From Nevskia sp. (GTDB lineage: Bacteria; Pseudomonadota; Gammaproteobacteria; Nevskiales; Nevskiaceae), in the NCBI GenBank assembly GCA_031291075.1, contig JARLJS010000151.1, positions 124,001 through 188,000 of the forward strand: DNA of 64,000 nt, written 5' to 3'. Positions 43,445 to 52,200 of the stretch are shown here, piece after piece (the stretch's first letter is position 1; every line of letters begins with the position of its first letter). Made by a program: the position numbers and the translations under genes. The notes beneath the pieces were generated by a model. That model ran no database searches. It was not told where the DNA came from and was given only the letters and a program-made list of their open reading frames with translations.

Positions 43445-44815
43445 ATGAAACGACTGTCTCTCATCGACGATATGTTCCTGCGGGTGGAAAGCCGCAGGCA
43501 GCCCCTGCACATCGGCACGCTCATGCTGTTCGAGCTGCCGCAGAACGCGCCGAAGGATTTCACGGCGAAGCTGGCGGAGCGTCTGCGGCAGTCGACGCAT
43601 GCGGCGTCGCCGTTCAACTGGCGGCTGGTGCGCCGCCGCGGCCTGCATTACTGGACCGAGGACGAGCATTTCGATCTCGGCCAGCACTTTGTGCACACCT
43701 GCCTGCCCAGTCCCGGCCGTATCCGCGAGCTGCTGTCCCTGATCTCGCGCGTGCACTCCGGGCACCTCGACCGGGAATATCCGCTGTGGCGGATGTACCT
43801 GATCGAAGGCATCGAAGGCGGGCGCATCGCGCTCTACCTGAAGATCCACCACGCGGTGACCGATGGCGTGGCCGGCATGCGCATGGTGTCGGAAATGATG
43901 GCGGGCAGCGCCGAGGAATCGGTGAAGCTGCCGCCGCCCTGGGAGATCAGTCGCAGGAAATCGAACGCCCAGCCGTTGCCGGTCCCCACCCCAGCCGCAG
44001 GAATCCTGCCGGCCCTGCAGGCCGTTGCGCGCGAAGGACTGGCCTCGGTCAGCCCGCTGCTGCGGGAGTTGCGCGGCACGCTACAGGACGCCCGTGCCGC
44101 CCACCCCCACCTGGTGCTCGCCGGGCAGGCGCCGCGAACCGTATTCAATCAAAAGGTAAGCGCCACCCGTCGCTTCGCGGCGCAGTCGTATGCGACATCA
44201 CGCATCCGGGCGGTGGCGAACGCCCTGGGCGCCTCGCTCAACGACGTCATCCTGGCCATGTGCGGCGGAGCCTTGCGCAGCTATCTCAAGGCCGCAGGCA
44301 GCCTGCCGCGCCAATCCCTGGTGGCTGCGGTGCCGGTGTCCATACGACGGGGAGGCGGCGGCCTGGGAAACAAGGTGTCGTTCACCATGACGACCCTCGC
44401 CACCGATCTCGACGATCCGGCGCGGCGCCTGTGTGTCATCAAGGAGTGCATGGACTACAACAAGCAGCGCATGCGGGAGCTGGAGGCCACCCAGGTCCAG
44501 GCCTATGCCGCGCTGGTGCTGCTGCCGGGAGCGATCAAGGCGATGCTCGGCCTGAACCCGGAGATGGCCTTGGCCAGCGTGGTCATCTCGCATGTGCCGG
44601 GGCCTCGCCAGGACATGTATTGGCAGGGCGCCCGCCTGACGGGCCTTTATCCGGTCTCGCTCGTCACCGACAGCGGGGCGCTGAACATCACGGTGGTCAG
44701 CCGGCATGACTTCGTCGACTTCGGCCTGATCGCCTGCCGCAAGAGCGTGCCGCACATGCAGCGGCTGCTGGAAGACCTGGAGTCGGCGCTGAAGGAACTG
44801 GAAGCCTGCGTATGA
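43445..44815 (+). CDS. Wax ester synthase/diacylglycerol acyltransferase (WS/DGAT)
   Basis: A 456-residue bifunctional acyltransferase. The active site HHxxxDG is present as H135, H136, D140, G141 (IHHAVTDG). C-terminal conserved blocks include LGASLNDVILAMCGGALR, NKVSFTMTTLATD and ASVVISHVPGPRQDMYWQGARL. It makes wax esters or triacylglycerol from acyl-CoA for storage. Position under operator site 9 suggests coupling of storage to substrate breakdown, or esterification of the substrate itself (inference). Confidence 0.92.
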   Translation: MKRLSLIDDMFLRVESRRQPLHIGTLMLFELPQNAPKDFTAKLAERLRQSTHAASPFNWRLVRRRGLHYWTEDEHFDLGQHFVHTCLPSPGRIRELLSLISRVHSGHLDREYPLWRMYLIEGIEGGRIALYLKIHHAVTDGVAGMRMVSEMMAGSAEESVKLPPPWEISRRKSNAQPLPVPTPAAGILPALQAVAREGLASVSPLLRELRGTLQDARAAHPHLVLAGQAPRTVFNQKVSATRRFAAQSYATSRIRAVANALGASLNDVILAMCGGALRSYLKAAGSLPRQSLVAAVPVSIRRGGGGLGNKVSFTMTTLATDLDDPARRLCVIKECMDYNKQRMRELEATQVQAYAALVLLPGAIKAMLGLNPEMALASVVISHVPGPRQDMYWQGARLTGLYPVSLVTDSGALNITVVSRHDFVDFGLIACRKSVPHMQRLLEDLESALKELEACV

Positions 44816-44842
44816 GGGCGTCCCGGTCCGCCGCGTGCCCCG

Positions 44843-45751
44843 TCAGGCACCCGCAAAACAATACCGTGCCGCCGCTTGTGCCTGCCCGCTGCGGCCGCCC
44901 AGCTCGGACAGCAGCGCCTTGACCCGGTAGGTCCACAGATGCAGTGGATGCTCGAGGGTCATGCCCATGGCGCCGAGCATCTGGTGCAGGTCGTAGACGA
45001 TGCGCGTTGCGCTGTCCTGCGCATGCAGGGCCGCCAGCGCCGCATCGCCATCCTCGGCGGTAGCCGCTGCCTTCAAGGTCAACCAGCGTACGCCGCCGGC
45101 CAGAACGGCACACTCGGCCATGCGATGGCGCAGCGCCTGGAACGTGCCGAGCTGTCGCCCGAACTGCTTGCGCAAGCTCAGGTGCTCCACCGTCGAGGCG
45201 ATCGCGGCATGGAGCAGGCCGCTGATTTCCGCGGCCAGGGCGATACGCAGCCATTTGCGGAGCTTGGCCGCGTCCGTCGCGGAGCATGCGGTTACCTGAG
45301 GAGTGCGGCTGAAGCGGCCCATCGGATAGGCGAAGATGGAGTCCACCGGCACGACCTCGCCCGCGGCGACCCTGGCGAGGCCGATATGATCGCCGTCGAC
45401 AACCAGGGCCGTCCTGGCCGTCGCCAGGAAGCGTCCCGGGCGGCCGTTCTCGACCAGTGCCAGGGGGCGCTGCCATTCGTCGCCCAGCTGCGGGTGCACC
45501 AGCATCGATAGCGCGATCTCGACCGAGTACGGCAGCCACGCCAGCCGCTCCACGGCCATCGCGGCGGTCAGGGCGCCGAGCTCCGGAATCCGCGCGATGC
45601 CGAAATACTCGCCGTTCTCCAGCTCCTGTTCGAGCCTGGGCCCGGCCAGCGCGAAGCCGTGGAAATCGGTGGGCTTTTGCTCGAACGGCGCGGCCAGGCG
45701 ATCGAGCGCGCTCATCAGCGCGGACTGGTCTGAGCTGAGCGTGAAGTCCAT
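44843..45751 (-). CDS. Short acyl-CoA dehydrogenase-like subunit
   Basis: A 302-residue acyl-CoA dehydrogenase homologue, about 80 residues shorter than usual. The TEPxAGSD flavin motif is missing, while the C-terminal four-helix part (LSLRKQFGRQLGTFQALRHRMAE, YDLHQMLGAMGMTLEHPLHLWTYRVKALL) is kept. It overlaps the full-length dehydrogenase gene (ATGA junction). Such short/long pairs form alpha2beta2 enzymes in steroid side-chain degradation, as in ChsE1-ChsE2 and related FadE pairs. It probably supplies half of a mixed active site. Confidence 0.85.
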   Translation of the reverse strand: MDFTLSSDQSALMSALDRLAAPFEQKPTDFHGFALAGPRLEQELENGEYFGIARIPELGALTAAMAVERLAWLPYSVEIALSMLVHPQLGDEWQRPLALVENGRPGRFLATARTALVVDGDHIGLARVAAGEVVPVDSIFAYPMGRFSRTPQVTACSATDAAKLRKWLRIALAAEISGLLHAAIASTVEHLSLRKQFGRQLGTFQALRHRMAECAVLAGGVRWLTLKAAATAEDGDAALAALHAQDSATRIVYDLHQMLGAMGMTLEHPLHLWTYRVKALLSELGGRSGQAQAAARYCFAGA

Positions 45752-46887
45752 CAGCGGGGTTCTCGCGGCAATCGCAGCAGCTCGCTGGCGATCAGGTTGA
45801 GCTGGATCTCGGCGGCGCCCGAGGCGATGCCGGCGACGATCGCGCGCTGGTGATGCGCCAGCAGCAGCGGATCGCTGCCGGCGAGCGCGTCGGGACAGTG
45901 TTCGACCACGAAGTCGCCGGCCAGCCGTTCCGCCATGACGGTGGCGTATCGCGCCGCGCTGGCCTCGGGCCCGGTGGGTGCGCCATGCTGTCGCTGATCG
46001 ACGATGTGGTAGCTGTACAGCCGCGCCGCCTCGCAGGCGGCGAGGGCGCGGGCGGATTGCTCCATGGCGCCCTGGCCCAGGCGGCCGGCGCGCTGCAGCG
46101 CACTCACGGCCCGGCGCAGTGAACACGCGGCCAGCGCGAAGCGTGGAATGCCCACGCGTTCGAGCGATAGAGCATTGCGGGCGATCTCCCACGCCTGTCC
46201 CTCGGCGCCCAGCAAGGCGCCGGCCGGCACCCGCACGTCGTCGAAAAAGACCTCGTGGATGTCGCCTTCGCCGATAATGCTGGGGATCTGGCGCACGGTG
46301 ATGCCCGGAGTGTCCATCGGCACCAGGAAGATCGACATCCCGGTCTTGCCCGGCGCCGTCCGCGCCAGCAGGAAGCAGGTGTCCGCGTGGCCTGCGTACG
46401 AGGTCCAGATCTTCTGGCCGTTGATGCGATAAGCGGCGCCGTCACGTTCTGCGCGCGTGCGCAGCGAAGCCAGGTCGGAGCCGGCTTCAGGTTCGGAGAA
46501 GCCCTGGCACCAGATGGTTTGCCCGCCCGCCATGGGCGGGATGTAGGTGGCCTGCTGCTCGTCGGTGCCGAACCGCATCAGCGTCGGCCCGATCCAGTTG
46601 ACGTTCATGTACTGCCCACCGCGCGGCTCGCCGACCGCCCACATTTCCTCGGCGAGAATGAACGCGGTCCAGGCATCTGCGTCGCGCCCCCCCCAGCGGC
46701 TGGGCCAGTGCGGAACCAGCAGGCCGGCTTGCGCCAGCTGGGCGCAAAACCTCTTTGAAAACGTGCTCTGGGTTTCCGAGCCCGGGCCGTGAGCGAGCGA
46801 CTCCCAGTCGGCGGGCAGATGCTGCTCCAGAAAAGTCCGGACCGTGGTGCGGAACTCCTGTTGCGCGGCATCCCATTGAAAGTCCAT
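45751..46887 (-). CDS. Acyl-CoA dehydrogenase (large partner subunit)
   Basis: A 378-residue dehydrogenase with GFSEPEAGSDLASLRTRA, RINGQKIWTSYAGHADTCFLLART, FFDDVRVPAGALLG and C-terminal AAEIQLNLIASELLRLP. It is read with the short homologue downstream, consistent with a heterotetramer. The gene starts only 5 bases after the AraC gene ends, so all three form one operon. In steroid degraders such pairs desaturate CoA esters of steroid side chains or ring fragments. Confidence 0.9.
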   Translation of the reverse strand: MDFQWDAAQQEFRTTVRTFLEQHLPADWESLAHGPGSETQSTFSKRFCAQLAQAGLLVPHWPSRWGGRDADAWTAFILAEEMWAVGEPRGGQYMNVNWIGPTLMRFGTDEQQATYIPPMAGGQTIWCQGFSEPEAGSDLASLRTRAERDGAAYRINGQKIWTSYAGHADTCFLLARTAPGKTGMSIFLVPMDTPGITVRQIPSIIGEGDIHEVFFDDVRVPAGALLGAEGQAWEIARNALSLERVGIPRFALAACSLRRAVSALQRAGRLGQGAMEQSARALAACEAARLYSYHIVDQRQHGAPTGPEASAARYATVMAERLAGDFVVEHCPDALAGSDPLLLAHHQRAIVAGIASGAAEIQLNLIASELLRLPREPR

Positions 46888-46892
46888 CCGTC

Positions 46893-47954
46893 TCACGCCG
46901 CCTTGGGCAGGGTGTGCCGGTAACGTTGAGGCGTCGACCCGGTCCAGCGCTTGAAGGCGCGTCCGAAGCTGGACTGCTCCGCATAACCCAGCATCACCGC
47001 CACATCGTCGAGCTTGATTTCCCCTTGCTCGAGGTACGCTTTCGCCAGCTCGATGCGCTGCCGCTCCAGGATGTCGGAAAAGCGCAGGTCGTGTTCGCTC
47101 AGCGTGGCCTGCAGCGTTCGCACCGAGCGCCCCAGCTTCTTTGCGCAGTGCTCGATCGAGCAGGTCCCCGCAGGCAGGGCGCCACGGACGTAGTCCTCGA
47201 CCCGTTCCACGATGCTCCGGCGCGAGGCGGTCCTGACCCGTTCCAGATAGCCGCCGAGCAACCTGAACAGCAGGCGGTTGGCGCTTGCGATGCTGCAGTT
47301 CATCGCGGCCGCCGGGAAAGCGATGGCGTTGACGGGCGACTTGGCGCGGAAGGCGCATCCCAGGAGCGTGCCGATCTCGCCAAGCCCCTTTTGACGAACG
47401 CTCGCGGTGAGACTCACGGAGCTGGGCTTGAAGGCCTTGCCGCCTAGCTGGCGCAGCAGCTTGAGAATCATCAGCGCGCCCTTGAGCTGGGCCTGATCGG
47501 ACCGGCCCAGGTCCGCTTCGACCCGCCAGCGCAGCTCGGCAGTGTCGCAACCCTCAGCCACTTCCATGACCACCAGCGGGCAATGCACAACGGGCAGGAA
47601 GTCGGCGTAGCACTGCAGCGCATCGCGCAGGGTCGCCGCCGAGCGGCACAGCGTGGTGATCGAGCCGAACACGTCGGGGTTCTGCAGCGCACCCAGGTGC
47701 AGGCCGAACAAGGGGTCATTGAAGGCATGGCTGCATTCCTCCAGCAGCGCCGCCACCGCCTTGGAGTCGACGAACAGGTCGGGATCGCGCAACGCAAGGG
47801 GGTCGATAGCGTGCCTTTCAAGAAGGCCGCGCGGCTCGGCGCCGCGGGCGCGGACCAGCTCGCCGAAGCCGCTGAGGTTGCCCGCGCGCATCTGTCTCTC
47901 GACCGGCATCGAGTCCAGCGGGCCTTCCAGGGTGAAGAAATGTCCGTCGCGCAT
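46893..47954 (-). CDS. AraC-family regulator (OruR-like)
   Basis: A 353-residue regulator. A long N-terminal ligand domain of the type found in OruR-like proteins (LFGLHLGALQNPDVFGSITTLCRSAATLRDALQCYADFLP) precedes the HTH pair SIEHCAKKLGRSVRTLQATLSEHDLRF and LDDVAVMLGYAEQSSFGRAFKRWTGSTPQRYR. It heads the acyl-CoA dehydrogenase pair operon and is divergent from the DUF35/thiolase operon. Two shared operators lie in the gap. GAGAG precedes the ATG. Confidence 0.9.
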   Translation of the reverse strand: MRDGHFFTLEGPLDSMPVERQMRAGNLSGFGELVRARGAEPRGLLERHAIDPLALRDPDLFVDSKAVAALLEECSHAFNDPLFGLHLGALQNPDVFGSITTLCRSAATLRDALQCYADFLPVVHCPLVVMEVAEGCDTAELRWRVEADLGRSDQAQLKGALMILKLLRQLGGKAFKPSSVSLTASVRQKGLGEIGTLLGCAFRAKSPVNAIAFPAAAMNCSIASANRLLFRLLGGYLERVRTASRRSIVERVEDYVRGALPAGTCSIEHCAKKLGRSVRTLQATLSEHDLRFSDILERQRIELAKAYLEQGEIKLDDVAVMLGYAEQSSFGRAFKRWTGSTPQRYRHTLPKAA

Positions 47955-48090
47955 CGTCTTGATCTCTCATGGATGACCCGGGCGGCGGCACGCCGCTTCG
48001 ACGGCGCATGTCGCCACAGGGCCAGGGCCGACACGGTCCCGCGGCTGCTGCATACCGGGGACGACAGATGGTACGCCCGGCGTCATGACT

Positions 48091-48109
48091 AATCAACAGC
48101 GTTGACCGA
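48091..48109. promoter_or_regulatory. Shared 19-bp operator, site 10
   Basis: TAATCAACAGCGTTGACCG, core CAACA-G-CGTTG. It is in the divergent gap, 136 bp from the AraC gene and 123 bp from the DUF35 gene. Confidence 0.68.
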
Positions 48110-48138
48110 ACAAGGGAGGCGCCGCGGCGCCCCATTTA

Positions 48139-48157
48139 TAAACACCACTGTTGTATG
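48139..48157. promoter_or_regulatory. Shared 19-bp operator, site 11
   Basis: TAAACACCACTGTTGTATG, core CACCA-C-TGTTG, 75 bp before the DUF35 gene and 48 bp centre-to-centre from site 10. One site may serve each divergent promoter. Confidence 0.72.
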
Positions 48158-48232
48158 ATAATCACGTTTATGCGATAAAGGCGCGACGCCGGCCCGATTG
48201 GACGTGCTCGTGCCGGGCGCCTGGAAGGGATC

Positions 48233-48655
48233 ATGAAAAAGGTGGAGGCCATGACGGTGTCGCGTGCCCTGCCGCGGCTGGACGCTGACAACCGCAGCTT
48301 CTGGACCGGCGGCAAGGATGGTCAGCTCAGGCTCATGCAGTGCCAGGACTGCCGGACGTTCATTCATCCGCCGCGTCCAGTCTGCCGCAGCTGCCTGTCG
48401 GAACGGGTGGAGTCCGTGGCGGTGGCGGGAACCGGTGTCGTCGATACCTTTACGGTGAACCACCAGAAGTGGCACAAAGCCATGGAGGTGCCGTACGTCA
48501 TCGCCCGCGTCGCGCTGGACGGCGCGCCGGGCGTGTTCCTGACCACCAACATCGTCGGCTGCCCCGTCGACTCGGTCGACGTCGGCGACCGCGTGCGGGT
48601 GAAGTTCGAGCAGCAGGACGACGTGTTCCTGCCCCTGTTCGAGAAGATCGGTTGA
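48233..48655 (+). CDS. DUF35 OB-fold protein with zinc ribbon (ChsH2-like)
   Basis: A 140-residue protein. The N-terminal zinc ribbon has C37, C40, C51 and C54; an OB-fold follows (GTGVVDTFTVNHQKWHKAMEVPYVIARVALDGAPGVFLTTNIV). In steroid side-chain pathways DUF35 proteins pair with Ltp2-like thiolase-fold proteins to form retro-aldolases. The next gene encodes exactly such a partner and overlaps its stop. GGAAGG precedes ATG 48233; ATG 48251 is a possible alternative. Confidence 0.88.
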   Translation: MKKVEAMTVSRALPRLDADNRSFWTGGKDGQLRLMQCQDCRTFIHPPRPVCRSCLSERVESVAVAGTGVVDTFTVNHQKWHKAMEVPYVIARVALDGAPGVFLTTNIVGCPVDSVDVGDRVRVKFEQQDDVFLPLFEKIG

Positions 48656-49815
48656 TGGCGGCGGCCGAGGCCTACATCACCGGTGTCGGCCAGTCGGCCG
48701 TCGGCGCGGGTCAGACCCGGCACCCCCTGTTGTTGACGCTCGACGCGACGCGGGAGGCCTTGGACGAAGCCGGGTTGACGATCGCGCAGATCGACGGCGT
48801 CTCCACTTATCCCGGCCGCGCTCAAGGCTACCTGGGCTTCTCGCCGGTGGGCGCGGACGAGCTGATCGATGCGTTGGGGATCCGGGCGACCTGGTACGCG
48901 GGCGGCAGCGAAATCAGTTCGCAGTTGGGCGCTGTGGTGGCAGCGGCCGCCGCCGTGCGCGCCGGGTTGGCCCGGCACGTCCTCTGTTTTCGGACGGTTT
49001 ACGAGGCGGCGGCGCTGGCCCGTCCGGAGGAGTATCCGCCGCTGCGGCGTGAGCGAGTCGACGGTCAGGCGCAGTGGTTCGCGCCGTTCAACGCCACCTC
49101 GCCTGCGAACTGGACCGCCCAGTACGCGATGCGCCACGTCAAGCGTTACGGGTTGACGCGCGAGCAGCTGGCACAGATCGCGTTGACCGCGCGCGCCAAT
49201 GCGATGCTCAACCCGCGGGCCCTGGTCAGGCAGCCGCTGACCATGGATGAGTACCTGGCCGGGCGCATGATTTCGACCCCGCTGTGCGTCTACGACTGCG
49301 ACCGGTTTACCGATGCGTCGACCGTGCTCATCGTCTCCGCCGGCGCCGCGCTCGACGAGGTTCGCTGTCAACCCGTCCGCATCGCGGCGATGGCGGGCAC
49401 GGTGGAACGCCATAGCTGGGACCAGGCGGAGTGGATGGCGTCTTACCCGACCGGCCGCGATCTGTGGAAACGCACGGACTACCGCGTCGAGGACGTCGAT
49501 ACGGTTCAGCTCTACGATGGTTTCAGCTTTTTCGTGCTGACCTGGCTGGAAGCCCTCGGTTTCTGCGATGTGGGAAGTGGGGGACGCTTCGTCGAAGGCG
49601 GCAAACGGATTGCCCGCGACGGGGAGCTGCCGCTCAACACCTTCGGCGGCCAGATCGGGGCCGGCCGCCTGCACGGCTTCGGTTTCGCCCACGAAGCCGT
49701 CGTCCAGCTGCGGGGGCGGGCGGGCGAGCGCCAGATCGGGGGCGATCCGCGTGTTGCGGTCTGCACCTCCGGTGGCGGACCACTGGCCACGGCGCTGCTG
49801 CTGGCGCGGGACTGA
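48655..49815 (+). CDS. Ltp2-like thiolase-fold protein (probable aldolase)
   Basis: A 386-residue thiolase-fold protein. The usual nucleophile motif (CSTG/CSSG) is replaced by GGSEISSQ (83-90), so the catalytic Cys is missing. The C-terminal motif NTFGGQIGAGRLHGFGFAHE matches the lipid-transfer/Ltp2 branch (NTHGGQ-type). Together with the DUF35 partner it probably cleaves a beta-hydroxyacyl-CoA by retro-aldol reaction rather than thiolysis. Coupled to DUF35 by overlapping stop and start. Confidence 0.86.
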   Translation: MAAAEAYITGVGQSAVGAGQTRHPLLLTLDATREALDEAGLTIAQIDGVSTYPGRAQGYLGFSPVGADELIDALGIRATWYAGGSEISSQLGAVVAAAAAVRAGLARHVLCFRTVYEAAALARPEEYPPLRRERVDGQAQWFAPFNATSPANWTAQYAMRHVKRYGLTREQLAQIALTARANAMLNPRALVRQPLTMDEYLAGRMISTPLCVYDCDRFTDASTVLIVSAGAALDEVRCQPVRIAAMAGTVERHSWDQAEWMASYPTGRDLWKRTDYRVEDVDTVQLYDGFSFFVLTWLEALGFCDVGSGGRFVEGGKRIARDGELPLNTFGGQIGAGRLHGFGFAHEAVVQLRGRAGERQIGGDPRVAVCTSGGGPLATALLLARD

Positions 49816-49820
49816 GACTG

Positions 49821-50570
49821 ATGACGACCATCGAGCAGCTACCCGGGTTCCGACGGCGCATCCGCATCACTGCGGGAGCCGGATGGGTGCGCGGCGAGGT
49901 GGAGGACGACTTCCACTGCATGCAGGTGACGCTGCGTCACGCCCAGGGCGTCGTCACGGCGATGGAGCCGGTGATGGAGCGTGCACCGTGGACCACCTGC
50001 CCGGGAGCGGTGGCGCAGCTGAGCGCGACCTTTGCCGGCATTGAGCTGGACCGCTTCGCCTTGCGCGGGGCAAAGTCGGAGAACTGCACCCATCTGCATG
50101 ACCTGGCACTGCTTGCGGTAGCGCACGCGGGGGACATCGAGCCCATCGTCTACGACATCCTGGTGTCGGATCCTGTCGATGGTTGGCGCGATATCGAACT
50201 GCGCCGCAACGGCGTGCCGCTGCTGGGCTGGATCGAGCGGAACGGCGTCATCACCGAGCCGGCCGAACTGTCGGGCCGGAGGCTCGACCAGTTGCGCCCG
50301 TGGATCGAGTCCCTGGATCCGGCGCGGCAGGAGGCGGCGCGGCTGCTGCGCTGGGGCGCCATTCTCGGCCACGGGCGTACCATTCCGATGGAGCGGCAAT
50401 CGGATGCGCGCCGCATGCCTCCCAATTGCTACACCTTCCAGCCGCAGCGCGTGGCGGCTGCCACGCGCTGCGGCGCCATACGCGACTTCAGTCGGGGGCC
50501 GGCCAAGCCCCTGGACCGCGCTCCCTACACCGGCGGCCACGACCGAGCGATTCCATACCTTATTACATGA
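49821..50570 (+). CDS. DUF2889-family protein
   Basis: A 249-residue protein of the DUF2889 type. It has an N-terminal beta-rich half (RRRIRITAGAGWVRGEVEDDFHCMQVTLRHAQG), the CTHLHDLALLAVAHA motif and a C-terminal MPPNCYTFQP segment. The Cys-x2-His-x2-Asp group suggests a metal site, but no activity is established to my knowledge. It directly follows the Ltp2-like gene, so it may act in the same acyl-CoA step. Confidence 0.72.
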   Translation: MTTIEQLPGFRRRIRITAGAGWVRGEVEDDFHCMQVTLRHAQGVVTAMEPVMERAPWTTCPGAVAQLSATFAGIELDRFALRGAKSENCTHLHDLALLAVAHAGDIEPIVYDILVSDPVDGWRDIELRRNGVPLLGWIERNGVITEPAELSGRRLDQLRPWIESLDPARQEAARLLRWGAILGHGRTIPMERQSDARRMPPNCYTFQPQRVAAATRCGAIRDFSRGPAKPLDRAPYTGGHDRAIPYLIT

Positions 50571-50647
50571 GGTTTGCACCGTGAACATGAACGACGGCTT
50601 GATGATGACATCCCGCAACTGCGTCAGCGCTGCCCGAGGAGAGCGGC

Positions 50648-52171
50648 ATGCTTAATTCCGCGCGGGAACCTGCGGCCGTGCCGACGGTGTGCCACTGGGT
50701 TGGCGGCAAGGCGCAGGGCGGGACAGCGGATCGTGGCGGCGACGTTTTCAATCCGAGCACCGGTCGGGTCACCGCTCGCGTGCCGTTCGCCTCGGCCGAG
50801 GAACTGAATGCCTGCGTGGCGGTGGCCCAGGCCGCCTTCGCGGGCTGGGCGGGCACGCCGCCGCTGCGCCGCTCGCGGATCTTGTTCCGCTTCCGCCAGC
50901 TGCTGGAGGAAGCCGGCGACCAGCTAGCGGCGGTGATCTCCCGCGAACACGGCAAGACGCTGAGCGACGCGCGCGGCGAGATCGTGCGCGGCCTGGAGGT
51001 GGTCGAGTTCGCCTGCGGGATTCCCGATCTGATCAAGGGCGAATACAACGAGAACGTCGGCACCGGCGTCGACGCCTACAGCATCCGCCAGCCATTGGGC
51101 GTCGTCGCGGGCATCACGCCGTTCAACTTCCCGGCGATGGTGCCGCTGTGGATGTTTCCGGTGGCGCTGGCCTGCGGCAACACCTTCATTCTCAAGCCGT
51201 CCGAACGGGATCCTTCCGCCTCCGCCCTGATGGCGGAGCTGCTGCAGAAGGCGGGCCTGCCCGACGGTGTCTTCAACGTCCTGCACGGCGACCGGGCGGC
51301 GGTCGAGGGCCTGCTGCAGCATCCGGACATCGCCGCCATCAGCTTTGTCGGATCCACGCCGGTGGCGCGCGTCGTGCACCGGGAGGGTACGCTGCACGGC
51401 AAGCGCGTCCAGGCCCTGGGCGGCGCCAAGAACCACATGGTCATCCTGCCCGACGCCGATCTGGACGATGCGGTTGAAGCCCTGCTTGGAGCGGCCTACG
51501 GTTCCGCCGGCGAGCGTTGCATGGCGATCTCCGTGGCCGTGGCGGTCGGTGACGCCTGTGCCGACCGGCTGATCGAGCGCCTGGCGCCCAGGGTGACGGC
51601 CTTGCGCGTCGGCCCGCCTACCGATGCCGGCACCGAGATGGGGCCGTTGATCACCGGCGAGCACCGCCGCAAGGTCTGCGACTACATTGCCGGCGGCGTC
51701 GACGAGGGAGCCCGCTTGCTGGTGGACGGCCGGCCCGGGTACCAGGACGCACCGGGCGGGTTTTTCCTGGGAGGCTCGCTGTTCGACCGGGTCCAGCCGC
51801 AGATGCGGATCTACAAGGAGGAGATCTTCGGCCCGGTGCTCGGCATCGTGCGCGTGCCGGATCTCGATGCAGCGATCCGCTTGATCAATACCCACCCCTA
51901 TGCCAACGGCACCGCCGTATTCACCCGCAGCGGCGCCGCGGCACGGGCATTCACCTCCGCCATCGAGGTGGGCATGGTGGGCGTCAACGTGCCTTTGCCG
52001 GTGCCGGTCGCGTTTCACAGCTTTGGCGGGTGGCGAAACTCCCTCTTCGGCGACCATCACATCTATGGGCGGGAGGGCGTGCGTTTCTATACACGCCTGA
52101 AAGCGATTACCCAGCGTTGGCCGCGCGAGCTCGACAAGAAGGCCGAGTTCGCGATGCCGACGATGAAGTGA
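50648..52171 (+). CDS. mmsA: Methylmalonate-semialdehyde dehydrogenase (CoA-acylating)
   Basis: A 507-residue aldehyde dehydrogenase of the MmsA/IolA type. The catalytic Cys is C291 in AGERCMAIS. The usual general-base Glu is Asn (N262 in GGAKNHMVI), a hallmark of CoA-acylating members. GITPFNFPAMVPLWMFPVALACGN is also diagnostic. It converts methylmalonate or malonate semialdehyde to propionyl- or acetyl-CoA. Here it may process a C3 unit from side-chain cleavage, or serve general valine metabolism. GAGGAG lies 7 bases before the ATG. Confidence 0.92.
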   Translation: MLNSAREPAAVPTVCHWVGGKAQGGTADRGGDVFNPSTGRVTARVPFASAEELNACVAVAQAAFAGWAGTPPLRRSRILFRFRQLLEEAGDQLAAVISREHGKTLSDARGEIVRGLEVVEFACGIPDLIKGEYNENVGTGVDAYSIRQPLGVVAGITPFNFPAMVPLWMFPVALACGNTFILKPSERDPSASALMAELLQKAGLPDGVFNVLHGDRAAVEGLLQHPDIAAISFVGSTPVARVVHREGTLHGKRVQALGGAKNHMVILPDADLDDAVEALLGAAYGSAGERCMAISVAVAVGDACADRLIERLAPRVTALRVGPPTDAGTEMGPLITGEHRRKVCDYIAGGVDEGARLLVDGRPGYQDAPGGFFLGGSLFDRVQPQMRIYKEEIFGPVLGIVRVPDLDAAIRLINTHPYANGTAVFTRSGAAARAFTSAIEVGMVGVNVPLPVPVAFHSFGGWRNSLFGDHHIYGREGVRFYTRLKAITQRWPRELDKKAEFAMPTMK

Positions 52172-52200
52172 CGTGGCAGTCGTAAACTGAACATGGCCGA

